Assembly (NCBI GenBank): GCA_033030425.1
Contig: JAUFSD010000012.1
Location: 310,001-374,000, forward strand
Length of the DNA: 64,000 bases
Direction of reading: 5' to 3'
Origin: Verpa conica
Lineage: Eukaryota > Ascomycota > Pezizomycetes > Pezizales > Morchellaceae
Below the pieces are notes generated by a model. That model had not been told where the DNA came from, searched no databases, and saw only the letters and a list, made by a program, of their open reading frames with translations. Positions 1 to 11,719 of the stretch are shown here, one piece after another (within the stretch, counting starts at the first letter, position 1; the number at the start of each line of letters is the position of its first letter). Both the position numbers and the translations under genes were made by a program.

Positions 1-2
1 GA

Positions 3-161
3 CCGAGCGGCGATTTGGACGTTTCTGGTATATACTCCACTCGGGGGGTCTATGTTGAGACACAGAATGGTTATCAGAGAACATGCGGGGTGCCTTTTGA
101 ATGTAGGTATCCGGGAGTGCTTAATACACAGCTGATATTTTACGAGTGTTATAACAGGTGA
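3..161 (+). CDS. 3' end of an unidentified protein-coding gene, cut by the window edge
   Basis: An open frame runs from base 3 to a TGA at 159-161 and reads as an ordinary mixed protein sequence with four cysteines. I do not recognise the family. A GTGAGA splice donor lies at 158, just before the stop. An acceptor at about 271 (TTTTACAG, with an upstream GCTAAG) would instead continue the frame through 272-356 and end at a TAG, adding about 28 residues. Both endings are possible. The 5' part lies outside the window, so function cannot be judged. The frame could also be chance, but 50 codons without a stop joined to a consensus donor favours a real exon. Confidence 0.4.
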   Translation, partial: PSGDLDVSGIYSTRGVYVETQNGYQRTCGVPFECRYPGVLNTQLIFYECYNR

Positions 162-356
162 GAAGTCTACCATCTTGGAGGAGGTGTTTGAGGTGAGGAA
201 AATGAGTCATGAATGGTCACCCACTGGGGATTGTCGGGCCGGATGCTCGACGTCTCGCTAAGCTTTTACAGTATTCTTCCGAGAGAGTACACTATGCAGA
301 CATATATACCAACAATAACCCTCTATCTAGAAAAGAAAGTATTAGATATAGTATAG

Positions 357-1652
357 ACTTACCTGGCATCAATACTGTCCGGTAAAAAAAAAAAAATTAA
401 TATCTCAACCAGGGTGCTGGGACTCTCTTGATTTGTGATCAGCCTGTAGGTGCTTAAACTGTAAAGCAACAACCTTGCGGCCTGCCGGGGTGCAGAGTTT
501 TTACTATTCTAGATAGCAATGATAAAGCACAGGGTATAGAAGGAGGCAGTGGAGGAGGAGGGGGGGAAATAGGTCATAAATCTTATTAAAAACTCCACGC
601 CGCTGTTTTCTCAACTCTTGACCTCGACTTCTCTTCAGCCAGGTCATGTAACGTCACTCGCCAACTTAATTCATTGCCGGCCTCGGCTTCACGTTTCAGT
701 GCTCGTAGTACCTCAGCATATACATTTATTCCATGTCTTGGCCGGCAACTCTTATCTCGGTAAATCACAATATTCCGCCAACGTGTACCAGAACTCGGGC
801 GAATCGGATTGTATGGAACCCGGGGACATCAATTGGCATGTGAGTGACTTCACGTCACGCCATTCTACGGACTACAGACTTCTAGCAACCATCGTTGTAA
901 TCTTTCCCCCGAACAACTACACGACACCGTCATCACAATTCTGGATAGGTCAGAGTAGTTGATCAACAGGTTTCTCCAAATTATCATCTATTTCTCGGAG
1001 TTCGGATTCACTTCATTCCGACGGATCCGGCCTGCCTATACATATACCGTCCTGCAGTGGTTACGCCACACAGCCCCACAACCCCGCATTAAGTACAGCT
1101 GTCGGGTGATATATGACTTGTACGATATATATAAGCTTCACAGAAACCGTATTTATCATATCGTAACGCCCATCAATTCCTGCCTTCATTTTCCCAACTA
1201 TCCAGAACAGAGCCACCTCGACGCGGGCAGCACGCAATAACCATGATCTGTATCTTGCCATCACCATTCCCAACGCCATAATGCAACAAAAGAAAAAAGA
1301 AGAAAACTACTACAAAAACTACAATAAAGAAATAGGAGTATGAAGGGCCACAAGGAAATAAAGGAGAAAAACAAGATTTACAAGTCCGGAAGAGGCAGCA
1401 GACGAACGATACCAACCAGCGCACAGGTTTTTCTAAATAAAAAATAAAATAGCAGCAAACAATTCGGCGGGCATACTCAACCCTAAAACCGAAAAAGTTT
1501 GAGAATGCTGAGAATACCGACATAAAAGGATATGAGAACAGGAAGGGGAAGCCCCCATCACTGGATTACTCAGTTGCATTCCGCCCCAAAACCCCCTGCC
1601 TAAATGGATCCAAAAAAACAGACAAAAAAGAATACCTCCCTATACTTATAAA
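357..1652. other. Gap without a supportable gene; 3' flank of the ubiquitin protease gene
   Basis: Several overlapping open frames of 60-116 codons lie on both strands at 586-1523, but none has a recognisable domain, a splice pattern or a better strand. The stretch at 1270-1640 is A-rich on the + strand and probably includes the 3' untranslated region of the minus-strand gene ending at 1653. Confidence 0.5.
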
Positions 1653-4490
1653 TTATTCATGCCCACCTGCATTCAACGCAATCGATGCTTTCTTTCGTAG
1701 CCCAAAGAAGCTCGTTCTGTGTTTGGCTTTCGTCTCTTTTTCCTTTTTCTTGTCCGCCTTTTCCTTCTTATCCCTCTTATCCTCCTTAGTTTCCTTCGGG
1801 TCCTCTTTGACGGGGTGCTCCTCTTTCCCATTCCCGTTTTCGAGTTTCTCTTCCTTCTCAAGCTCCTTTACCCTCTCGTTCTCTGGCTCATCTAACTTAT
1901 TTAGACCACCATTCGTCCCATTCGTCCCATTCGTCCCATTAAATTCCTGGCTCTCATCTGTTGGTGGTAGTCCTGGAGGCAAAAACACTACTGGGGTATT
2001 GGGTAGCCCTGGAGTGGGTGGTAGAGGGGGCAAATCTCCACTCTCGTGGGAAAACGAAGCATTCCGTTCCTTATCTTTCTTCCCCTTACCATCACCTCCT
2101 AGCCATTTCGGTGGCCCTCGAAGACTTTTACTGGTTTGACGGAATCGGCTCATACCGCCGTGATGACTAGTGTCTCCCTTATCCTTCTTGTCTGCCTTCT
2201 CGCGCTCTTTCTCTTCTCGCTTCTCCTTCTCCTTCTCCTTCTTTGATTTGAGCGTGCCAGGGGTCATTGGCTCAAGCTGCTCAATGAGAGATCTCCGATT
2301 GTGGTCAGTAGGAGCCTCCGTCTTTGCCGGAGCAGAACTCGAGATATTCAGAGGAGGTAGAGAAGCCTCCTTTGGTTCTGCGCCAAACCCCTTGTTAACG
2401 TGTCCGTTCATATAAGCGGCCCCGTTTGGTGATTTATTTCTTGCCGAATCCGTCTTTGCTGCGTCGGCTGCTGCCCGGGCGGCTTCCTCCTCCTGCTGCT
2501 CATCCGCCCACATTTCCCTTTGGACAGCCTCCAGAGTTGTCTCTTGGTAAAACAAAACGTACGCACACGCCATCCCTGGACGCTCACCAAAGAAATTTCT
2601 CACATAGGCTTTATCTACCGGTTCAACGAGCTCATCGTCAAATAGTAACCAGCCTTTATCCTCGGTCTTGACTATGGCAACGTAATGACCATGATATGGA
2701 CCACCACCAATATGTACTACCACGGCGTATAGCTCGTACAGCCTATCCGGATCGTCTGCATCGTCTGTTGTGTTGAATAGCCTTAGGTGGTAGGGATACA
2801 GCACTCGATAGTGTAGCTTCTCGAACCGGCCTAAATGTTCCATAAACTTGAAACGCTTCAAGTGTAGAGCAAGAACCTTCGGTAGCCGCTTTATTTTCAT
2901 CCGCTTCTCCGCTTCTTGGAGTCCTCCGCAGGTGTCACAGTGGAATTTATTGCGTTCACACAGCATTTCCGAGGCTGAAAAGTTCCTCAGACATGATGTT
3001 ACAGAGGAATTCTTCTCCAAATCAATCGACAGGTCGAGAAACTGCTCGTCTCGCCGTGACACGTTCTCACAAGTGAGACACTTGGTTTCGGAACTGAGAA
3101 GGCCTTCGAATAGCTCATGGATCCAGCCAGTAGCGGATGCGGAGGTCATAGATGCTGTTGATGCAGCGGAAGAGGAATTTACAGGTGTCAAGGAACCGGA
3201 AGACTGGGACTGGGAAGGCATCACTAGATTTCCGCTTCCATTCCTTAGCCCATGCTTCTTTTGATAGTCCTCAACGTTCTCTATAACCTGGTTCAAGACA
3301 TAGTTTAGGAATTCGTGAGCATCTTGGTGCTGCTGGCCGCTGAACATATCATTCTCCCTCCTCAGGATCTCTAGAAATTTAGTGGGGCTGACGACTCCCG
3401 TCCGTGACTCCTGTCCCATAATAGCCTCAAATACATCCTTTAGGCCAGAAAATAAGTTCTCCTCCATGCCGTATGCTGCATTGTTTGCTTGATCAATGTT
3501 CAAGACAGGGCCTGTCAATAGTGCTTGCTTCTTTTTTGCCTCAGGCGTGTCCTTGTTGTCCTGTCCCAGGGGGTTATTCATCAAACTAGCTGTTAAGGGC
3601 AAAGGTTTCTGTTTCTTTAGGTCCTCTTTTGTTGCAGCGGTAGGCTTTGGTATATTATTTCTGAGAATTCCAGTTGGAGATACTGGAGTTTGTGATGATA
3701 CTGTAGGCTCGGTGCTTATCCTCGCAAGCTGTCGCGCATTAGGCCCATTGGTCAAGAGCGCTGTGCTGCCATTGGTCTGACCGGGGAGCTGTGCCCTGTG
3801 CGGGAAGTTGACGACGTTTTCTCGGAACGGTTTTGAGTAGTAAAGACACTGTAAAATTGAGTTGCAATAGCTGCACCCGGAGAATTAGCTATAAGCACAA
3901 ACCAAGCTGTAATGCTTATAAAAATCATTTATTGCCCTCCTAGAATGGCCTACCAAGTATTTCCAAACTGCGACCAAAAAAAAAAGCCAAATTAGAGTTT
4001 GTTAGCCAAAAAGGCGCATCGGAGGAGTGGGGCATACGCCAACTACATTCTCCATCCCAAAGAACTTGTCGCTACCATCAAGTCTAGGGGGTCCATCTTC
4101 TACAAGAGCTTGTAATCCTGTTGGCGGAGGCTCAATCTTCTGCTTCGTAGGTGAATTTAACGCGGGTTGATGCGAGGAGGTCTGTAGGCGCACATGGGGT
4201 GGGGGGGTCGTGTCAGCACTTTGCGCGGCACAAACAGAGAGCCTTCTTTCTGTCCTCCCCTCCTCCCATCAGCCCCACAGCCTTCTTTCCAAGCTTCACC
4301 AAGCCTTCCTGTTTCCCAGGTTCGGGGTACAGATGTGATTGCTGGAACTGGAGGGGTGCGTGTGAGGTAAGGTAGGGGGGGGGAGAGTAAATGAATTCCG
4401 GGGAAGGAATCAAAATCAAATAAGAAGACCAGAAAAAAGAGGACTAACCGCGCGATCCATCCACGATATGTTTCTGAAGGAGCTCAACAT
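1653..4490 (-). CDS. creB: Ubiquitin carboxyl-terminal hydrolase, CreB / Ubp9-Ubp13 / USP12-46 type
   Basis: Cysteine protease that removes ubiquitin from target proteins. In Aspergillus, CreB works with the WD40 partner CreC in carbon catabolite repression. Four exons fit in phase: 4449-4490, 4047-4181, a 14-nt exon 3954-3967, and 1653-3870, giving 802 residues. The short N terminus ([14 protein letters not shown]) leads into [11 protein letters not shown], then FGNTC with catalytic Cys64 and [18 protein letters not shown]. The last exon carries [10 protein letters not shown], zinc-binding CLTC and CDTC pairs (about 328-331 and 375-378), the His box YHGHYVAIV (His459) and FDDELVEPV. After about residue 505 the protein is a lysine/glutamate- and proline-rich tail with an NGT repeat, longer than in yeast homologues. 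I chose the ATG at 4490 because it gives a phase-0 first exon ending in GTTAGT. The orthologue name is inferred from domain order; exon 1 is the least certain part. Confidence 0.9.
3954..3967 (-). other. creB: 14-nt microexon encoding FGNT and two bases of the catalytic cysteine codon
   Basis: Read on the minus strand, TTTGGAAATACTTG lies between an acceptor (pyrimidine tract then GGTCGCAG) and a donor (GTAGGC). Its introns span 3968-4046 (79 nt) and 3871-3953 (83 nt). Without it the protein jumps from GMEN to YCNS and loses the FGNTC Cys box that every active member of this peptidase family needs. With it, phase and sequence match the family exactly. Automated gene calls would probably miss it. 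Confidence 0.9.
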
Positions 4491-7400
4491 TTTTGAGCGG
4501 TGATGTCTACCTAAGATGGTAGTGTTTTGTTGGTGTGTGCGTGTGTGGGGGGGGTGAAGGTTGGATGGTGGAGGAACGTTTGTCGTTTACTGTACTCTCT
4601 CTCGGGAAGAACTCTTCAATTTTTTTTTCTTTTCCCTAGTAGTGTTGAGGGAAAGGAAATAGGAAAAAAAGAAAAAAGAAAAGAAAGGTCTTGGAATGGG
4701 GGAGAGGAGGGAGGGGGGGGGGAAGGAAGGTAGAAGGAAAGAAAAGGAATCCGATGGTGAGAGTGGAAGAATCTCTCTTTTTTTTCACGCTCAGTTGTTC
4801 AAGAATGGGTTTCGGGTTTGGTGGAGGGCTTGATGTCTTGCGCAGGTTTCGCGGCAGTAAACTGGGGAAAGGTTTTGGAGTAGGCAGCAGGCAGTAGGGG
4901 GGGGGGGGAGACAGAGTGGGAGGGGGAGTGGGGGCGGCAGCGGGCGAGCAGTTAGGAAGGTCGGACAGCCGCAAGTCCGTGGGTAGGTATTGGCAATCTA
5001 TCTACAGCAGGAGCCACTTTGTCTTGCTTTGGGGCGAGTGACGGATGACAGGTAAACTCTTGTCTGAGAATTCCGAATGGGATGGATGTGCAATGCAGAG
5101 GAGGGGGGGAGGGGGATGACGGTGATGCGAGAGAGGGAGAGGTTGAGAGTGGATGGGGGACAGTTGAAGAGGAGGAGGAGGAGGAACTCGGTGGTGGTGA
5201 CGGGTTCCCTAACGGAAGTACCGAGTGTGTTTTCGCCGGTGATGCACGCCGTGTGTACCGTCAACCAGTCGCGGGCTGCTGCCAGCTGCTGTTTTGCGGG
5301 GATAGGGGGTATGTATACTGGCAATTGGTGATGCCGCGCTGGGGATTGTAGCTCAATGGCCTCCGAGTCCTTGCCCGCTACCTTACCCTATTCTATTCTA
5401 TTCTATTCGCAACACCCTCCACAGCCCACATACCCGGGCAAGGCCACTGCTTGGCTTACATGTAAGCAACTCGTAGATGTGCCTGGCTCTTGTGATATAT
5501 GACCCTTGATATGGCCCTCTCTCTGCCTCCTACCCTGAGTATCACAATATGCTATGTATACATTCTTACGGTGGGACCCGAAGAACATCAGCCTGGTCTT
5601 TAGGAATTCCATAATTAGCACTCCTCTCGTGTGAACCCGTACCAGAGTGGAGAAACGAGCATGACCTTTGTTTCGGGGAGGGTAGTTTTATGGATCTGGG
5701 GGGGGGAGGGTGGGAGAGCCCCAGCCGCTCGGAACTCCGCCTCAACCCACAAACCCACAACCCAACCCACACGCCAACGTTGCGTATCTTGTCTCAGGGC
5801 TTAGGTTTTTTTTACAAAAAAGAGTTTCCCACAAAGCTAGGCGCACGTTTAGGCTGATCCTGCCCGTTTTCTAACCAACTGGATTTGCGGAGGATAACTC
5901 GCGTGGCGTTGACAGGACAAGACTCGACCCTGGTCCTCCAAGGGTATTACACGCACTGCAGCAGGATCTAAAGGGACCCTTTCATTTGCGCGCGCAACCA
6001 CGAAAAGGTAAAGGAAAAAAGAAAAACATCGCGAGAGAGGCTTTTTGTTTACCCTTTTTTGCCTGTGGATGTATGGGGGGGGAGGGTGTCATCTGTTCTC
6101 GGCGTCTAACTTCTGTAGTACTCGCTTGATAAAAAAAACCCTCCACCACCCCCTTCATGAACTCTGTTGTACAAAAAAAAAAAAAGGATTTACCTTACAT
6201 TTAACGCATTATTAGCCCCCAGAGTTTGTAGATATTAAAACTTTGTTCTCTCGCTCTGTTGATTGTCTCCTGATATATGTGTGTGTGTCAATCAGCCTCA
6301 GCAATAAATCATTTTCAAGGATTATCCATACCCTCCCCCATCCGTTTCGTTAATGGTTCTTCAACCTTCTAGCGTCCCCTCAGGGATCCATCTCACATCT
6401 ACACGTGCCATCGCAGGTATGTGACGTCGTTTACACTTGAATTAGCCGATTACCGGGCGGTGGGGAAGGGGGGGAATATCATCTCACGGATAAGCAAGGT
6501 ATCTATCGTTAAAATCTGGGGAGGTAAGAAAGGGGGGACGGGTGGGGGAAGAGCGGTTGGTTCGCAGTCATCGCTATTCTCGAAGAAGTCTGAGGCTCAG
6601 GTTTGTACCTGTCTCTTATGCTAGGCTACTCCACATATGATTTCAGGTACATCGAAGGAACCTGCATCTTGCAGTAGTAGGGGAGGGGAGGGGGGGGGGG
6701 AGGCACACCCGAACGGATCTGGATACCGGCTTTTATAGAGAACACTTTTACATAAACCTCATTTATATCCTTTTTTTTTCCGTCGTAATTCCTCTCAAGG
6801 TTTTTTTTTAAACAAACACCAGGGAAAGTCGTATGTGTGTGATTTTGTTTTTTACCCCTGCCAACACCCCATCTATCATCTCCCCACCCTCCTCCCCTCA
6901 ACAAAAAAAGAAAAGAAAAAAACAATAGACGCCACAACACACACGTCTCCGGGGTAATCACCCCGCAGACCCGAAGCGAAGCGGCGGACCGTGCTTTTTT
7001 TTTTTTCGCGGCTGTTGATATGGCTAAAGAAAGAGCTAGCGAGAGGTATTTTGATTTTTCGTATAGGACATACCCGAGGGACTGGAAAACACACAAAATC
7101 GAATATAATCTACGGAATTCCGGGTACTTTTATTATGTGATTGGAAAGCAACACTCTGATATTCGTTAATGATAAGTTCCGGTGAGAATGGGGGGGGGGG
7201 GGGGGGAGAATGATAGACGATGGATGATCCCAACGATCATCAAGCCACGAGATCTACTATAAACCTACCAAAACAAAACTTACCAGCTTCCGATAAGGTT
7301 GTTGTAGAAACATGGGGTTTGAGATCTGTAGAGTTTATTGGTCTCGGCGAAGGTTGTAGTAGTGATTGACCACAGTACTTGCTCACCAACTCTGTTTTCT

Positions 7401-10400
7401 GTAGTCTTGCACTAGAGGACTGTAACCAACCATTAAGATGAACCGTTAAGGTTGATGACTCCCATAGCCGTGGAGCTAGTAATATATTACCCTTTTTTCT
7501 ACATTTACCTCTAGGAAAGTATAAGGCGGGTGGTGTTTCCACCCATCAAAGGAAGCTAAGGAAGAGATTAAAAAGTCCCTCGCCTGTTAATATGAACGCC
7601 GGAACAAAGCGGGGTAACAGGGTCAAAATCCTGGGGAATCTCTAGAACATCGAGTTATTTTATCGATATACCCTAGTTATTATTTATTTATTTATTTATT
7701 AAGCGAAAATTAATTTAATGAAATAAATAAATAAAAAAACGGTGGACGGGTTTGATCGTACATCTCCACATGTATACTATAGCCCCCATCGTAGATATGC
7801 GTCTACATAGTTGTGGCACTCGGATTACTATACCGAAGTATTTATTAGTTTTTTTTTCTTATTTGTAATTATTTGCGGGGGGGGGAGGTTTGTTCCTGAA
7901 TGTATAGTGATTCATCTTTTTTTTTTTCTCGTGGTCACGGATCATCGATGCGCTATAAGGCAGATGCACGAGTAACGTGGAATGAGTCGGAGCATCACGA
8001 TATCCCCCCATCTTGGTACGTAGCCACAGCGGAATCAGGTTATCCATACTAATCTCCAGAGCGAGAGAGAGAGAAACAGCCATATACCCGCACCAATGTA
8101 GCATCACGCGAGAACCAGGGGAGGTGGGCGGTGATCTAGGATATAATACATTACTCTCAGCTCCCTTCATCCTCTCACAATCACGTCAGTTCGTCGTTGC
8201 AGCATTTCTACTGGCTAGACACTATCAACACACACCCTCTAATCCTCGCGCATAAAAAAACCCTTTCTGGGGAGTTACCGAGAACGGTAGACAAGGCAAG
8301 AACAAGGCATATGGTCCTGGTTATCGGGCTGAACTTTGGTGCAAGAGATGTTAGTGTGACCACAACCCCTAACCCAAGGTAGCTACTCGGGTGTAGTTCG
8401 GGTCCTTGTACTCTATAGAAATGTCGTATCTTGAAAAAAAAAACTTGCTTAATCGTAGCATATCTACATGTCTGGGGTGCATATAATGCAGCTTGTTTTT
8501 AGCCGCCTTAGTTAGAGATAAGGATGATGTGGGTTGTTAGGGGGGGTCTGACGACGGGCGGGAACTACGATGGTGTTTTTTTGCACTACGAGGAATCGTT
8601 CTGTGTTTCTAGCTCTACGGAGATCTGCGGAAAGTTTATTTCGACCTCCTTAGCTATTACTGTGCTATGGTTATTGGTCTATGAGATCTCGGATCCTATG
8701 TGTTGAGACAGTGTTTCTAGGCTTAGGTGTTTGCCTTGCTCGTAGTGGGGGTTCGGGCTGAACATCTAGTTGGATGGGCGTGTTAAGGTTGCCGCTAAGG
8801 CCCCTTGGGGGCGTTGGTTCTCGTGGAAATAAGCTATGCCCTTTGGGGTCTTGAAGTGACCGTTTTAGCACTTTTAAGTGCGGAAGATATTGGGACGTTT
8901 ACATAATATAGGCTTACAGGTGTAAAGTATATAAGCTAATAAATATAAGATGAATTGGTCTAATAAAATAGGAGGAGGGGAATTCGTGCCAACATAAGTA
9001 CATGCTACCTAGGTCAAAGAAACATGGAAACATGCTGTATCAGGGTAGGAAATGAAACAACCCAATCAAATAGGCTCTAGTCAAAATCCCGGAAATGATA
9101 GAATGAAGATGAAATTTTATCATTAAAGGGAGGGCAAGATTTACTACTCTTTAAGGTTCTGGTTTTCTTGGAGTTATTAACTTTCTTTCCCTTAAGCCGG
9201 GCGTCGAGTACCCTGCCATTTACGCACCACTTGAAGCGGTACTCCTCTCGGGGAAACCTTCTAGTAGCTTTTCTATACACTCAATCCTTTCTCTCTTCGT
9301 CTTCTACTTATTGAGCACCTGGGTAGGACTTGTATTGCCATTTCGTTTTCTAGGTCGTAGTAATATGTTTTATCGGTCAAGCCCTCTGGCGAGGTTAATA
9401 TCAGCTTCTAATGAGTGACATTCAAGCGCACATAACCTGGTGGTATGTGAGACAGTGATAAGTTACGAGTGATGCCGAAACGCCTTTTTTTTCTAATCGT
9501 AAGCGAGTGGACTGGTGAGTTTCTGTATGTACATATCGGAGTATGATAACATGTACCTCGGAATTACTTTTGTTGCTGGAACTTTTTTTTAGTCTGAATG
9601 TGTGTAGAGTAATTGGAGGTTGTCTTTTCGACCTTTTTTTGTTTAGCTGCCTTCTCGTTGTCCTTTAGTCTGTATAGTAGTGCGCTGCTTTTTCTATTGG
9701 TCGTTTCCCTTACTAGAGCCTATTGTCGGTATCGAGGGCTAGAAGGGTGTCTGTTGGCGTTAAGGTTTACTTGAAGCGTGGGTTTCAGCTCTAGAAGTTT
9801 TGAGAGTAGTCGGAGTATTCGTGTAGATTATCAGTGTCCTGTATTATACATGCTTCTTCCGCAAATAGGGATACTGGGGGCGTTTGAATCATCTATGGAA
9901 AAGGCACTAGTAAGGAAAATCAGGTAGGTGGATACAGCTGACTAACTAGTTAAGAGGGAAAACAAAATGGTAATCTGCTTGTTTGACGCTAGTTTTATCA
10001 TTGGCTCGTAATATATTTCATCTATTCATCTGGTGTAGGCTCTGATATAAAAGTGCCGTATCCGAGATCTAACTAAAGGAGGATTATAGCTTCTATGACC
10101 CCCTTAATAGGTGTATCTACTATTAATAATTTTTGTATAGGTATAACATGACTTCTGGGACTCTAGGTCTAAACTTCACGGCTCTTCTTTTATCCAAGTC
10201 GTCAACTGCCTTTACCCTTCAACGTTGATTGTTGGAGCGACCCTATCTCAAACCCCTTTTCTTATATAGTGGTGATTCAAGAATACTCATAGGTAGTCTT
10301 AAATGGCCAGAGAAGTACTCCTAGCTATACAAGGAACTCTTTTATTACACATCCTGAGTTGCTTCCTTACCATGACTTACCTAATGGCAAAGAAAGCCTT

Positions 10401-11719
10401 AATAAGTCGGCGATTACCATAACCAGCATTGACGACTATGCAATAACTTTCGAGGCTTTATGTATGTGGTTAATTCACCCATTAACGGGCTAGAAAGACC
10501 TTATTTATGTATTGTAGATCTTCCTAGATAATCCGAGTCTGTTCCTGGAGTAATTCCGGCGGAATATTCATAGTGGGCCAATATAGTGGATATCTAGTAG
10601 TAGGAGCATGCCCCTCGGGCGTTCAATTGGTTATCGTGATCCTAATGTTCCATATTATAGTTAAGCCAAGACGCGAGTGATACATCGTGATGCGAATATC
10701 AACAACCAATGAATGAATTAATTAATCATAAATACATGGAGCCCTAAGGCTAAGTTATTCGCATACAGCTAATCATATTAATTATGATTTCCGGATTCCC
10801 TTGCAATGTCTAAGAATCTTAAAGTTGAGTTAGTTTATTATAGACTAGTTGTTTAGGGTATAGTAATTTGTTTTGTAAACTATAGTTCGCAATTCTGCCA
10901 AGTATAGGTTTCATTTCATGTATTTCTACGTACAATCGAATCCATCATAGTGTATTTACGCCTAAGTTGGCAGCGCTTGTAGTGAAGGCATAGATATATT
11001 GGAGGCACGCGCCTACTCTAAGAGATGATATAAAGATTCTTAGGGTCGTAACTACGAGCGGAACACTAAATAGTAGATGTTGATCTTGTTATATACACCC
11101 TGTCCTAATGGCATCAAATGGACTAAAAATGGTAGTCCCGTAGGTGATTTTATGCCAAGTCTCTAATAGGGCTAGTAATAGTATAACTGTTAGGTGAACA
11201 AGTCTAAGATTCGTATCATATTATGCATCACGTGACCTATGAGATCTTAACCGAATCTATCTGAACTAGAGCTAAATAGTAAAGAAATAATAAGGAGGGA
11301 TTCTTGTCCCTGAGGAATCCTCCTTGAAATAAATGTAATTGGGCGTAGGATAAAATTAATCTAATTGGTTGACCTATGTGAGTCTTGTAAAGTGATAGTT
11401 TATAGTTGAAAGGCTGTATATACTTAATAGGTTTATGATATAAATATATATGTGATATTCTTATAGCTAAATGTAATAAATTCTGATCAAAAAAAGGAAA
11501 CAGTATTATTAATCATAACTTATCACTCGGCCCCCACACAGTTGGAACAAGCAATATTATATTCCGAGTATATGCATAGAAGCCCCACAAATCCACATAA
11601 CTCCGGTAAGCAATCCTACCCTACACACAGCTATCTACATGTCATAGATATTCACAAGCCAACAGAATGATCATTAGCGCAACTCAAACACATAAGGCCA
11701 TAAATAGCCTTCAACCTCT
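4491..11719. other. Long spacer without a supportable gene
   Basis: 4500-5340 is a GA/GGGGGA-rich low-complexity stretch, probably promoter and 5' leader of the deubiquitinase gene. A TTCTA microsatellite lies at about 5391-5407. Many G and A/T homopolymers sit between 6000 and 8000. An ATTT/AAAT inverted repeat is at 7677-7737. From about 8.5 to 11.6 kb the DNA is AT-rich with frequent stops on both strands and no open frame over about 70 codons. It has the look of decayed repeat DNA, but I recognise no element. Confidence 0.5.
7677..7737. repeat. ATTT/AAAT inverted simple repeat
   Basis: A run of TTAT/TTTA units is followed about 20 bases later by its reverse complement (AAATAAATAAATAAAA). 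It can fold as a weak AT hairpin. This may be two back-to-back microsatellites or the end of an element; no function is visible. Confidence 0.5.

Noticed and set aside
1723..3780. Open frames of up to 138 codons on the + strand inside the deubiquitinase gene
   Set aside because: They are antisense shadows of a highly coding exon and encode Ser/Phe-rich low-complexity products with no domain.
4636..5351. Several overlapping frames in GA-rich sequence
   Set aside because: The composition is low-complexity purine repeat, both strands are open alike, and no motif is present.
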